Notes under the pieces: generated by a model
Told to the model about the DNA's origin: nothing
What the model saw: the letters and a program-made list of their open reading frames with translations, nothing else
Databases searched by the model: none
Made by a program: the position numbers and the translations under genes
Source: JABIKK01 sp964622835
GTDB lineage: Archaea > Nanobdellota > Nanobdellia > SCGC-AAA011-G17 > UBA489
DNA: 64,000 nucleotides
Direction of reading: 5' to 3'
NCBI GenBank assembly: GCA_964622835.1
Contig: CAZUSA010000001.1
Location: 62,001-126,000, forward strand
Part shown: positions 52,088-59,614 of the stretch, in pieces
Numbering within the stretch: position 1 is the first letter of the stretch
Layout: every line of letters starts with the position of its first letter

Positions 52088-53194
52088 TTAAATATGACAA
52101 ACATCACACTTTGCAAGAACACGTTCTTTTGCAATACCCAATGCACAATCGCGCGGTGATATTGATTCTCTCGCTGCACGATCAAGAACAATTTGTGTAT
52201 TTTTTGTTATTTTCTTTTCAACTAAGGCCCACATTTCTTTGATAGTTCCACCTTTGTATTCAACGTAACTACTAATAACGCCACCAGCATTTGCAACAAA
52301 ATCGGGAACAACAAGGACTCCTTTTTTGTGAAAGAGTTCTTCAACTTCATGAATCATAGGAATGTTACTCCCTTCTACGATGATCTTAAATTTCATTTCA
52401 TCAACATCACCTGCGTTAATAAAATCAGGAATAGCTGCAGTAATTAATATGTCTGCTTTAACGGTTTTAATTGCCCTACCTGGTAAGACTTTACCGTCTT
52501 TGTATGCGGTTACGGTTCGTTTATTTTTTTTAACATCAACGAGTTTCTTGAATGATAATCCCTTTGGGTTGTGTATGACACCTCTCGAGTCTGATACTGC
52601 CACAAGTGTTGCTCCTGCTTCTGTTAAAAATTTAACGGCAAACCATCCAACGTTACCAAATCCTTCTACAGCAAAGGTTGCTTTTTTCAAGTCGATACTT
52701 TTATGATTACAAGCAACTTTTGTTGCGTGGAAAACACCAAATCCTGTACTTCCAAGTTCATGAGGTATACCACCCATACTTTTGGGTTTTCCCGTACATG
52801 CTTTTTTATTACCAATAGTGTCTGCGAATATTTTCATTTCTTTTTCTGCAATGTTCATGTCTGGTGCGGCTACGTATAATTTTGGTGCAACGACTTTGAG
52901 TCCTTCTGCAAAGGCTCTCACAAATTCTTCCTTCTCTTTGGGTGTCATTTCTCTATCGTTTGCGATGATACCTGCTTTTCCTCCACCGAAAGGCAATTCT
53001 GCAAGGGCACATTTCCAGGTCATGGCACGTGCAAGTCGAGAAACTTCTTGTGGTGTTACGGTTGGTGTCATACGTATGCCACCTTTCGCAGGTCCTAATG
53101 CTGTAGAATCTAATACAACAAATCCTTTCATACCACTTTTTGGATGGTAGACTTCAAGTATTTTTTCTGGTCCGAAGCTATCGTGAGTTATCAT
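52088..53194 (-). CDS. Glutamate/leucine-type amino acid dehydrogenase
   Basis: 368 residues of the Glu/Leu/Phe/Val dehydrogenase family: GPAKGGIRM, LPFGGGKAGI with the catalytic Lys, a second substrate Asp in VAAPDMNI, and a Rossmann GFGNVG (about 170). At 368 residues it is shorter than typical GDH (about 415) and close to Leu/Val dehydrogenases, so substrate is uncertain between glutamate and a branched-chain amino acid. Its ATG overlaps the trxB stop by 4 nt. Confidence 0.88.
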   Translation of the reverse strand: MITHDSFGPEKILEVYHPKSGMKGFVVLDSTALGPAKGGIRMTPTVTPQEVSRLARAMTWKCALAELPFGGGKAGIIANDREMTPKEKEEFVRAFAEGLKVVAPKLYVAAPDMNIAEKEMKIFADTIGNKKACTGKPKSMGGIPHELGSTGFGVFHATKVACNHKSIDLKKATFAVEGFGNVGWFAVKFLTEAGATLVAVSDSRGVIHNPKGLSFKKLVDVKKNKRTVTAYKDGKVLPGRAIKTVKADILITAAIPDFINAGDVDEMKFKIIVEGSNIPMIHEVEELFHKKGVLVVPDFVANAGGVISSYVEYKGGTIKEMWALVEKKITKNTQIVLDRAARESISPRDCALGIAKERVLAKCDVCHI

Positions 53195-54123
53195 TTGTAT
53201 TCCCCTGATGCTTGCAAGTGTTCAATGTATCGCTCTGCTTCTATGGCTGCTTGACATCCTGTTCCTGCTGACGTTACTGCTTGTTTGAAGACAGAGTCTT
53301 GACAGTCTCCTGCTGCATACACACCTTCAAGGTTGGTGTGTGATTTTTTATCAGTAATAATATATTTGTGTTCGTCCAAGGTAATATTGTTGAGAAATCC
53401 TGTATTAGGAATGTGGCCTATTGCTAAGAACATACCATCACATGCAATGGTTTCTTCTTTATTTGTTTTCAAGTTTTTTGTTTTGACACCTGTTACAAAT
53501 TTCCCATCACCCGTTACTTCAGTAACAGTAGTATCCCATATGATTTCTATTTTATCAGTTAATTTTTTTATGCGTTCTTGCATAATTTTACTTGCCCTAA
53601 AGGTGTCTTTTCTGTGGATGATAATAACTTTTTTTGCAAATTTATATAATGCAAGTGATTCTTCCATTGCAGAATCACCACCCCCCACAACAACTGCTAT
53701 TTTATCATGATATAATGCCGCATCACAAACGGCACACGTACTGACACCTTTGCCAAAGTATTCTTGTTCTCCAGGTATCTTAAGTAAACGTGCTGATGCC
53801 CCTGTACAAATTATGACCGTGCGTGCTTCATAGGTTGTATCTTTTACTGTAAGAACATAGTGGTTATCTTTTTTTGTTACAGATTCGACGAGTCCTGTTT
53901 TGTATTCTGCTCCAAACTTTTGTGCTTGTTTTTTTGCATTGTCAACAAGATCTGGTCCTTGGACACCGTCTGGAAATCCTGGATAGTTTTCTACGGTGGT
54001 TGTGAGACTTAATTGATCTAAATCTGGTCCTGTAAGTACTAAGGGTTTTAAGTTTGCACGTGCTGTGTATAAAGCAGCTGTATGTGCAGAAATTCCTCCT
54101 CCGATGATCACCACGTCATGCAT
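53191..54123 (-). CDS. trxB: Thioredoxin reductase
   Basis: 310 residues, low-molecular-weight type. FAD motif GGGISAHTAALY (8-19), redox CAVC at 130-133, the NAD(P)H motif VVGGGDSAMEE, and GVYAAGDCQD for FAD. It reduces thioredoxin and supplies the peroxiredoxin at 32325. The cofactor-specificity motif HRKDTFRASK is basic, favouring NADPH. TATA TCTTTAAATAG (minus, 54146-54156) implies a leaderless ATG at 54123. It forms an operon with the dehydrogenase. Confidence 0.93.
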   Translation of the reverse strand: MHDVVIIGGGISAHTAALYTARANLKPLVLTGPDLDQLSLTTTVENYPGFPDGVQGPDLVDNAKKQAQKFGAEYKTGLVESVTKKDNHYVLTVKDTTYEARTVIICTGASARLLKIPGEQEYFGKGVSTCAVCDAALYHDKIAVVVGGGDSAMEESLALYKFAKKVIIIHRKDTFRASKIMQERIKKLTDKIEIIWDTTVTEVTGDGKFVTGVKTKNLKTNKEETIACDGMFLAIGHIPNTGFLNNITLDEHKYIITDKKSHTNLEGVYAAGDCQDSVFKQAVTSAGTGCQAAIEAERYIEHLQASGEYK

Positions 54124-54161
54124 GAAGAGAATAGTAGGAGGTTTCTATTTAAAGATTGTGT

Positions 54162-54815
54162 TTAAACATTCTCATCTGAGCGTTTTTCGTAGTCTTTGCC
54201 GTCTTCACCGTAGTAGGGTTTATTCTCAGAAAAGCCTTCATCATTGACATTAACAGGTGTGTCTGAAATGGTTGGTTGATTGGATGGTGCAGGTTCTTCT
54301 TTCCGTTCTACGGCGAGTGCTTCTGCTATTTTTTTACCAAAATCTCTCGACGCTTGAGGTCCATCAGCAGTAATGATTTGTCCATCAACAACAACGTGAC
54401 TATCAGATGTTAACGCTCCTGCTTCATCTAAACTTGGTTTTTCTGATTCAAAGGCTGTTGCATTTTTTCCTGATAACACTCCTGCACGTGCAAGAATTCC
54501 CGGTGCCATACAGATAGCTGCAAGAAGTTTTCCTTGTTCAACAATTTGATAACACATTTCTAATATTTTTTCATGTTCAAAATATACAGAAGCTCCTTGT
54601 CCTCCAGAAAAAACAAGTGCATCATAATCGGCAACGTCTGCTTCATTAATAAGAACGTCAACAACGACTTCTTTACGGTCTACAGAACTTACAGCAACGT
54701 CTTGTGTGCTTGCAACAGTAATAGTATGTCCTGCATTTTCAAGTTCTTCGCGGACATGGAAGTATTCTTCATCACGAAAATTTTCTGGTGCAATGACCAT
54801 AAGTATATCTGCCAT
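54162..54815 (-). CDS. DJ-1/PfpI family protein
   Basis: 217 residues. The DJ-1 fold covers 1-172: nucleophile Cys102 in AAICMAPGIL, acidic residue in PENFRDEEYF, and GGQGASVYF. Family members are chaperone-like, glyoxalase or protease-like; the function here is unsettled. A 45-residue Pro/Asn/Asp tail follows (KPYYGEDGKDYEKRSDENV), unusual for the family and probably disordered. TATA GATTAAAAAC (minus, 54839-54848) gives a leaderless ATG. Confidence 0.85.
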   Translation of the reverse strand: MADILMVIAPENFRDEEYFHVREELENAGHTITVASTQDVAVSSVDRKEVVVDVLINEADVADYDALVFSGGQGASVYFEHEKILEMCYQIVEQGKLLAAICMAPGILARAGVLSGKNATAFESEKPSLDEAGALTSDSHVVVDGQIITADGPQASRDFGKKIAEALAVERKEEPAPSNQPTISDTPVNVNDEGFSENKPYYGEDGKDYEKRSDENV

Positions 54816-54874
54816 TGGAATGGCGTGCAGAAAAGGAGGTTTTTAATCCTTTTGTTTGGAAAGAACGAGTGATT

Positions 54875-55081
54875 TTAACGTTTTTGACTACGAATGGCTC
54901 CACCTCGCCTGTACGGCGAACCACCACCAGTACCTTTTCCTGTGCGTTTATCGTCTGCTTCTTCGTATTCTAAGCTTTCATCAAAACCACAATCTAAACA
55001 GATAAGATAGGTAAAGAGATCATCACCTTCTATTTCTGTGTGTTTACTTTGACATCGCGGACAAGGTTTATTTTCAGTCAT
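54875..55081 (-). CDS. Small zinc-ribbon protein
   Basis: 68 residues: zinc ribbon CPRC (8-11 region) and CLDCG (about 29-33), then an acidic helix and a Gly/Arg-rich tail (GKGTGGGSPYRRGG) typical of RNA-contacting segments. The start at ATG 55081 is preferred because it overlaps the cupin stop by 4 nt (ATGA); the 55099 start would extend into the cupin. Family unknown. Last gene of a four-gene operon. Confidence 0.65.
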   Translation of the reverse strand: MTENKPCPRCQSKHTEIEGDDLFTYLICLDCGFDESLEYEEADDKRTGKGTGGGSPYRRGGAIRSQKR

Positions 55082-55386
55082 AGTGATGCTCCTAAACATA
55101 AGACGTTTATTGTACTAACAACTTTTGCTGTGTGTGTAACATTAGCATTAATGGTTATACGATCACCTGCGTTGAGCACATGGGTTTCGTTGTCAACACC
55201 GTATTCCATACTTCCTTCAACAATGATACGTGTTTCTTGTGCATCATGAGTATGTTCATCAAAAGAATCTCCTGGTGCACACACAAATGTATAATAGTCA
55301 ACACCTTCTGTTTCAAGTTGTTCTTTAATAGATTCTAACGTTGGTTTTTCTTCAGCAGACCAACGAGTAATAGTGGCAGATGTCAT
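55078..55386 (-). CDS. Cupin-domain protein
   Basis: 102 residues, a single cupin barrel. The first motif GDSFDEHTHDAQETRIIVEG gives the His-x-His...Glu metal ligands, and the second AGDRITINANVTHTAKV ends with His. Metal-dependent enzyme or binding protein; the ligand is unknown. Its ATG overlaps the upstream gene stop by 4 nt. Confidence 0.8.
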   Translation of the reverse strand: MTSATITRWSAEEKPTLESIKEQLETEGVDYYTFVCAPGDSFDEHTHDAQETRIIVEGSMEYGVDNETHVLNAGDRITINANVTHTAKVVSTINVLCLGASL

Positions 55387-55904
55387 GATGTGTAGGTTTG
55401 TTGTTCTTTATCTGTTGCATATGCTGTTTTTGTTTTCTTTGTTGTTGCAGAAGTCCCATACCCCACAGGTTGTTGTGCAAGTTCACGTGCAGATACATCA
55501 ACGGTAACACCACACATACATCCAACATGTTCTAAAGGATCTTGATACACACCTTCAACAACGGTTGGTTCTGATGTACGAAAGTGTTGCGACACGGGTG
55601 TATGATCTTTAAGTGATTCTTGTTCTACAACAGGCTGTTTGAGTAACGGATGATCTAATTGGTGATGAGGTGTTTCAATTTGTCCACGCCAAGAATCATT
55701 ATGTTTTGGTTTATCAATGAACGTAACGGTTTCACCCGATAAGGTAACCGTTGCAACGGTTGCATCTTCACAGGTGGTTGCATGTTTTTTCCATGCGGTT
55801 GTTTGTTGTACTGCTAATGCTAATACTTTATGGTGTGAAACTGCACCTTTACTACAAAGGCCATCTTCTAATGTGCGAATAATCGTATGTTTAGTAAAAT
55901 CCAT
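55383..55904 (-). CDS. Hypothetical protein with C-x-C motif
   Basis: 173 residues, soluble, starting MDFTKHTIIRT at ATG 55904 (a longer frame to 55958 would overlap the upstream gene). Features: CSKGAVSHHKV, a Cys in TTCEDATVATV, HNDSW, an extended middle rich in His, Pro and Gln, and HVGCMCGVTVDVS near 130. Four Cys and several His could bind metal. No family recognised. Third-order operon context: a 66-residue charged protein upstream (one-base gap) and a cupin downstream (ATGA overlap). Confidence 0.55.
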   Translation of the reverse strand: MDFTKHTIIRTLEDGLCSKGAVSHHKVLALAVQQTTAWKKHATTCEDATVATVTLSGETVTFIDKPKHNDSWRGQIETPHHQLDHPLLKQPVVEQESLKDHTPVSQHFRTSEPTVVEGVYQDPLEHVGCMCGVTVDVSARELAQQPVGYGTSATTKKTKTAYATDKEQQTYTS

Positions 55905-55905
55905 C

Positions 55906-56106
55906 TTAATCTTCTCCACAGAAAGCACTTTCATCTTTGTCCACAGTATAGCCTTCACGGTAGGCTAATAACATCTTGTAGGCTTCATCGTACGCTTCGT
56001 CTGCTTCTGATTTTTTTGTCATTTTCTTTTTTTTTGCTTCCCGTTCTTTGTTTTTTTTCTCTATAGCTTCTAACGTTAACACGGGTTTAGCGGCTGATTT
56101 CGTCAT
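55906..56106 (-). CDS. Small charged helical protein
   Basis: 66 residues: MTKSAAKPVLTLEAIEKKN then a Lys/Glu/Ala helix and a C-terminal Cys (FCGED). No signal or membrane segment. TATA CTTTTAATAG (minus, 56126-56135) gives a leaderless ATG at 56106. Its stop is one base ahead of the next start, opening a four-gene operon. A much longer frame on the same strand (to 56436) is the shadow of the ferredoxin gene and is rejected. Confidence 0.55.
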   Translation of the reverse strand: MTKSAAKPVLTLEAIEKKNKEREAKKKKMTKKSEADEAYDEAYKMLLAYREGYTVDKDESAFCGED

Positions 56107-56152
56107 AAATGAGTAAAGAAAAGCTTCTATTAAAAGGTTGCGACCCACTATA

Positions 56153-56422
56153 TTAGACGAGTTTAGTACCGTCTGGGTCAAAGACATGAATAACCGTAAC
56201 AGGACACACTTGAGCTGATGTGATGAAGTCTTCAAGTTCATCTTCAGTAAAAGAAAATTCAAAAAAGCCGTCTTGGTCCTCTTGGGGCGTACTATCCACA
56301 AGGTCTGCTTTACCATCTGAATCTGCCATGACCCAACGTTTTGGATAGACAGCAGCACAAGCAGCGGCGCCAATACACCCTGCTCGCTCATAAACAACTT
56401 TATACATTTTCTTATCAGCCAT
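56153..56422 (-). CDS. Ferredoxin with a reduced cysteine set
   Basis: 89 residues. The cluster loop is GCIGAAACAAVYP: Cys16 and Cys22 are kept, but positions two and four of the usual C-x2-C-x2-C-x3-C are Ala and Tyr. A distant Cys (VCPVTVIHVFD) completes a three-Cys set, as in [3Fe-4S] ferredoxins of the C-x5-C type; a [4Fe-4S] cluster with a non-Cys ligand is possible. A very acidic central segment (FTEDELEDF) suits docking. TATA CTTATAAAAC at about 56443-56452 gives a leaderless ATG. Confidence 0.8.
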   Translation of the reverse strand: MADKKMYKVVYERAGCIGAAACAAVYPKRWVMADSDGKADLVDSTPQEDQDGFFEFSFTEDELEDFITSAQVCPVTVIHVFDPDGTKLV

Positions 56423-56529
56423 GGCGATAAAATCACTAATTATGTTTTATAAGTGTTGTGGAGTAACAAAAGATTATGTTCTAAAAGTATTCCTAAAAAA
56501 GAATTGTGTGATGATAAGAAGTAAGAAAG

Positions 56530-57048
56530 TTATGCTACTTGAACACAATACAATTCACCTTCAAGAATGCCATCAAGAAGTTCTAAGTACTCTGCTTTGA
56601 ATATTCGTAGATTATGTGCAATGATGGTTTTTTCTTCACCGTCGTGCATGTAGAAAACACCGTTTGTCAGAGCATCTAACATATACAAATCACTAACACG
56701 CACAGGTGCTGCACCATTTTCTGCAGACCATAATGGTTTAAAGTTTCCACGATGTCCATGGGATGTTTCTTCACAGGCTTTGTTAGCATTTCGCCACCAG
56801 AGTAAATAATTATATCCTTCTATTTCACCAATATTCATGCCAGAGTTAAAGACAAGAAGGTCTCTTCCAACTAATTGTGTAAAAGGGTCAACAGAATTTT
56901 TGTATGCAACAGGATCAAATTGGTCTAATTGATTTACTTGAAGAGATGAAAATCCTGTAAAGGAATCATCTTCGTAGAGAAAAACAGAGTACATCATAGA
57001 AAAGACAACAACGGATAATAATATAGTGAGTGTTTTTCTACTTGCCAA
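56530..57048 (-). CDS. Anchored exported protein, unknown function
   Basis: 172 residues: membrane segment at about 6-25, FTGFS at 30-34, then a compact domain rich in Asn, Trp and Cys (NYLLWWRNANKACEE, SHGHRGNFKPLW, YCVQVA) with two Cys that could pair. The start is TTG, supported by AGAGGTG 7 nt upstream; TATA CTTTAAATAC (minus, 57085-57094). No homology recognised. Confidence 0.6.
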   Translation of the reverse strand: MASRKTLTILLSVVVFSMMYSVFLYEDDSFTGFSSLQVNQLDQFDPVAYKNSVDPFTQLVGRDLLVFNSGMNIGEIEGYNYLLWWRNANKACEETSHGHRGNFKPLWSAENGAAPVRVSDLYMLDALTNGVFYMHDGEEKTIIAHNLRIFKAEYLELLDGILEGELYCVQVA

Positions 57049-57099
57049 TGATATGCACCTCTAGAAAATCGCTTGTGAATGAAGTATTTAAAGGTTTGC

Positions 57100-57855
57100 T
57101 TACAATAAGTAATTTGCAAATGTTGCAATAGCACTCCCTGCATAATATGCTACACCTGTTGCAAGTGCGCCTACAAGAAACATTTCAAAGCCACTCTTCA
57201 ACCAATGTCTTCCGGTAAAGTGTGTTTTTATTGCACCTGCAAGGAAGAGTACAAACAATGATGATATGATTGCAGTAGGTAGTGCGTGCGTCATAGGCAC
57301 AAAGATAAAGGATGATAAAGGTATGAACGCTCCAAAGACAAAGGCAAAGAACATGACAACACCTGCAGTGAAGGGGTTTTCCATTTTTGTTTGACTTAAT
57401 CCTAATTCTTCTTGTACTAACACATCAAGCCATATTTTTTTATTGGATGTTAGTCTTGTAACAATAAGATTTAATTCTTTTCCACGAAATCCTTTGTTGT
57501 AATATATTTCTTTGACGTGTTCTTTTTCTATTGTAGGTTTTTTTTCTAAGTCATCTCGTTCTTTTTTTACTTCTCGCATGTAGAATTCTATTTGACTTTT
57601 TGTGCTGATGTACGTCCCCAATGCCATGGAGATTGCACCGGCCATCATTTCAACAACACCTGCAATAATGATAACATTTTGTGTCATGAATGCTCCAACA
57701 AATCCTGCAAGGAGTGCCAATGTACTGACTAAACCATCATTCATGCCAAAGATTGCATGGCGTAAAAATTTACCTGCGGGACTATGTAATTGTTCATGAT
57801 TTTTTAAGCTGTCTTTGAAGTGTGTTGTTTCTCGTGCGAGATTAAAGTATTTCAT
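57100..57855 (-). CDS. VIT1/CCC1-family Fe/Mn transporter
   Basis: 251 residues, about five membrane segments. The family N-terminus FGMNDGLVSTLALLAG with the metal-transporting Asp, MMAGAISMALGTYIS in helix 2, and a Glu-rich cytoplasmic loop (YMREVKKERDD...VQEELGL) that binds metal. VIT1 proteins move Fe(II) or Mn(II) out of the cytosol. ATGA overlap with the aminotransferase gene. Possible link to the Fe/Mn SOD is inference. Confidence 0.88.
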   Translation of the reverse strand: MKYFNLARETTHFKDSLKNHEQLHSPAGKFLRHAIFGMNDGLVSTLALLAGFVGAFMTQNVIIIAGVVEMMAGAISMALGTYISTKSQIEFYMREVKKERDDLEKKPTIEKEHVKEIYYNKGFRGKELNLIVTRLTSNKKIWLDVLVQEELGLSQTKMENPFTAGVVMFFAFVFGAFIPLSSFIFVPMTHALPTAIISSLFVLFLAGAIKTHFTGRHWLKSGFEMFLVGALATGVAYYAGSAIATFANYLL

Positions 57856-59006
57856 GATTCCACCTTCTTGACAAATCGTTCTATGCGTCCTAATGCTTGT
57901 TCTATGAGCTTATAATCTGTTGCATAACTACATCGTATGTATCCTTCACCGTGTGTTCCAAATTCAACACCGGGTACGGTTGCTACTTTTCCTTTTTGTA
58001 ATAATGAAAACGCAAATGCATGACTGCTATCGGCAAGATGAGAAATATCTGATAACGTGTAGAATGCACCATGTGGCGTTATTGTTTCAAGTCCAATACT
58101 GTTTAATCCTTTGACGATCATTTTTCTTCGGCGATCATATTCGGTAACCATTTTTGTAATGTGGGATGGTGGTAATGATAACGCTTTGGTTGCAATCATT
58201 TGTGAGATGGTTGGTGCTGCTAATGTAGTATAGATGTGTGTTTTTTTCATGGCTTCGATCAAGGGTGCTGGTCCTGCTGCATAGCCTACACGAAAGCCAC
58301 ACATGGCATAACTTTTACTGAAGGTTTGTAACGTAACAACGTGTTTATTCATGCCATTGAAAGCACCAATACTATAATGTTTTTTTCCGTAGATGAGTTT
58401 TTCATACGCTTCATCACTGTAAATGTGTAAGTCATTATCTATGGCAATGTCTGCTACTTCTTCAAGTATTTTTTTTGGTAAAACATTACCTGTGGGATTG
58501 CCTGGAGAATTCAAGAGTATTGCTTTTGTTTTCTTTTTGTTAACAAGTTTTTTTAATGCGTCTGGATTAACATGCCAGTTGTCTTCTGGTTTTAACTGAA
58601 GCCCAACAGGGAATGCATTGAATAATTCGAACGTTGGTAGATATCCTAAGAAACTTGGATTAGGAATAATAACTTGATCACTAACATCTAAGGTACAAGC
58701 AGTAGCAAGAAGGAGTGCTTCTTGACTTCCTGTGGTAACAATAATGTTGTCTGGTGCAACGTGCATTTTATTGTCTTTTTTTAGTTTTTTTGCAAGGGCT
58801 TCACGAAGTTCTTCTCGCCCTCCTGGTGGACTGTAATGGTTGCTTTGTGGTAGACATTCTTGAGCGTAAGAAATAAGGGGTTTTGGGAGGTCAAAATCGG
58901 GTTCGCCTGGTCCTAATGAGATGATGTTTTTGTCTTCAACGGCTATGCGTAAGAGCTTACCAATGACGGCGTCGGGTAAAGAATATTCGCGTTCAGACAA
59001 GTCCAT
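57852..59006 (-). CDS. Class I/II PLP-dependent aminotransferase
   Basis: 384 residues of fold type I: SLGPGEPDFDLPKP, NHYSPPGG, GSQEALLLA, NSPGNPTGN, YSDEAYEKL, PLP-Lys in TFSKSYAMCGFRVGY and a C-terminal Arg (YIRCSYA) for the substrate carboxylate. Aspartate- or aromatic-aminotransferase-like; substrate undecided. The start at 59006 (MDLSEREYS) rather than 59018 is set by GAGGTG upstream. TATA at 59037-59047. Followed by a VIT1-type transporter. Confidence 0.9.
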   Translation of the reverse strand: MDLSEREYSLPDAVIGKLLRIAVEDKNIISLGPGEPDFDLPKPLISYAQECLPQSNHYSPPGGREELREALAKKLKKDNKMHVAPDNIIVTTGSQEALLLATACTLDVSDQVIIPNPSFLGYLPTFELFNAFPVGLQLKPEDNWHVNPDALKKLVNKKKTKAILLNSPGNPTGNVLPKKILEEVADIAIDNDLHIYSDEAYEKLIYGKKHYSIGAFNGMNKHVVTLQTFSKSYAMCGFRVGYAAGPAPLIEAMKKTHIYTTLAAPTISQMIATKALSLPPSHITKMVTEYDRRRKMIVKGLNSIGLETITPHGAFYTLSDISHLADSSHAFAFSLLQKGKVATVPGVEFGTHGEGYIRCSYATDYKLIEQALGRIERFVKKVES

Positions 59007-59128
59007 GGTACACCTCATATCGTGAGCGTAGACAAGATTATTTAAGCGTTTGTTTGAAGAACGCTACTACTTTTGAATAAAAAATCAGTCATAAAAGATA
59101 AGTATAAATACCAGTTCAACTACCCTTC

Positions 59129-59210
59129 ATGTACGTCCACAAAAGACGAAAAAGAAGAGTGTGATCAGTAGAAATTCCTCTTCCGATATTGTTTTGACAT
59201 ATCGGTTTTT
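59129..59210 (+). ncRNA. Candidate short transcript with tiny basic ORF and terminator-like hairpin
   Basis: TATA at 59100-59111 predicts a start near 59130. The first 36 nt form an 11-codon frame (MYVHKRRKRRV, 7 of 11 residues Lys/Arg/His). The transcript would end after a 7-bp hairpin (59183-59189 with 59199-59205) and five T (59206-59210). It could be a leaderless micro-mRNA, a small RNA, or a chance set of motifs. The next gene has its own TATA, so it is not its leader. Confidence 0.35.
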
Positions 59211-59225
59211 CATGGTCATGGATGC

Positions 59226-59273
59226 AGGCAGGGGGTTTCCTATCTTTCCCTAGCACCTCTTTTCCCTCTGCCT
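59226..59273 (+). other. Stable stem-loop in intergenic DNA
   Basis: AGGCAGGGGG (59226-59235) pairs with CCCTCTGCCT (59264-59273): 10 bp with one G-T, closing a 28-nt pyrimidine-rich loop. Runs of G and C this long are rare in this AT-rich DNA, so the element looks selected, on either strand. Confidence 0.4.
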
Positions 59274-59321
59274 CCTCCAAGACAAGAATCTTTAAAAACT
59301 ATAAATGCACATCATTTCCCC

Positions 59322-59612
59322 ATGGGAATGGAAGGCGATAAAGAAGAGTTTAGTCGAGAACGCGACGACGATAATACTGGTATTTATTCTGAAGATGGTC
59401 GTGCAGAATTGGTTGATGATGATGAAATCACCGACGTTGATGAAGGGTTTATGAAAGGGTATGATGCTGCTACAGAAAGTGGTAAATGTTCTTCATGCAA
59501 AACATTATTGGAAGGTCATGAAGTCATTACAAAAGAAGTAAAAAGAAAAATGTATAAGTTTTGTTCACAACATTGTTTGACTGAGTTTGAAATTAATAAC
59601 GAAGAAGAATAG
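59322..59612 (+). CDS. Small TRASH-like zinc-finger protein
   Basis: 96 residues: an acidic disordered N-terminal half (DDDNTGIYSEDG, ELVDDDEITDVDE), then CSSCKTLL (near 56-59) and YKFCSQHCLTEF (near 78-89), the TRASH/MYM-type Cys pattern known in archaeal metal sensors. It may sense metal or bind protein partners. There is no DNA-binding domain in the protein. TATA ACTATAAATGC (59298-59308) gives a leaderless ATG. Confidence 0.6.
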   Translation: MGMEGDKEEFSRERDDDNTGIYSEDGRAELVDDDEITDVDEGFMKGYDAATESGKCSSCKTLLEGHEVITKEVKRKMYKFCSQHCLTEFEINNEEE

Positions 59613-59614
59613 TT

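Larger units (their letters stand above)
59007..59321. other. Longest gene-free stretch: promoter region, short transcript candidate and hairpins
   Basis: 315 bases without a conventional gene. It holds the aminotransferase promoter (59037-59047, minus); a plus-strand TATA AGTATAAATACC (59100-59111); an 11-codon frame from ATG 59129, MYVHKRRKRRV, at about the predicted transcript start; a hairpin CCGATAT/ATATCGG (59183-59205) plus five T; a 10-bp stem (59226-59235 with 59264-59273); and the promoter of the next gene (59298-59307). Confidence 0.5.

Noticed and set aside
52053..52100. TTG-initiated extension of the lyase-like protein
   Set aside because: It overlaps gdhA and contains the probable TATA box; the signal peptide begins at ATG 52052.
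56107..56436. Long frame joining the 66-residue protein to upstream sequence
   Set aside because: It overlaps the ferredoxin gene in another frame; the TATA at 56126-56135 gives a leaderless ATG at 56106.
59129..59164. Ribosomal protein eL41
   Set aside because: The basic frame is only 11 codons and does not match the eL41 pattern; kept only as a candidate micro-ORF.
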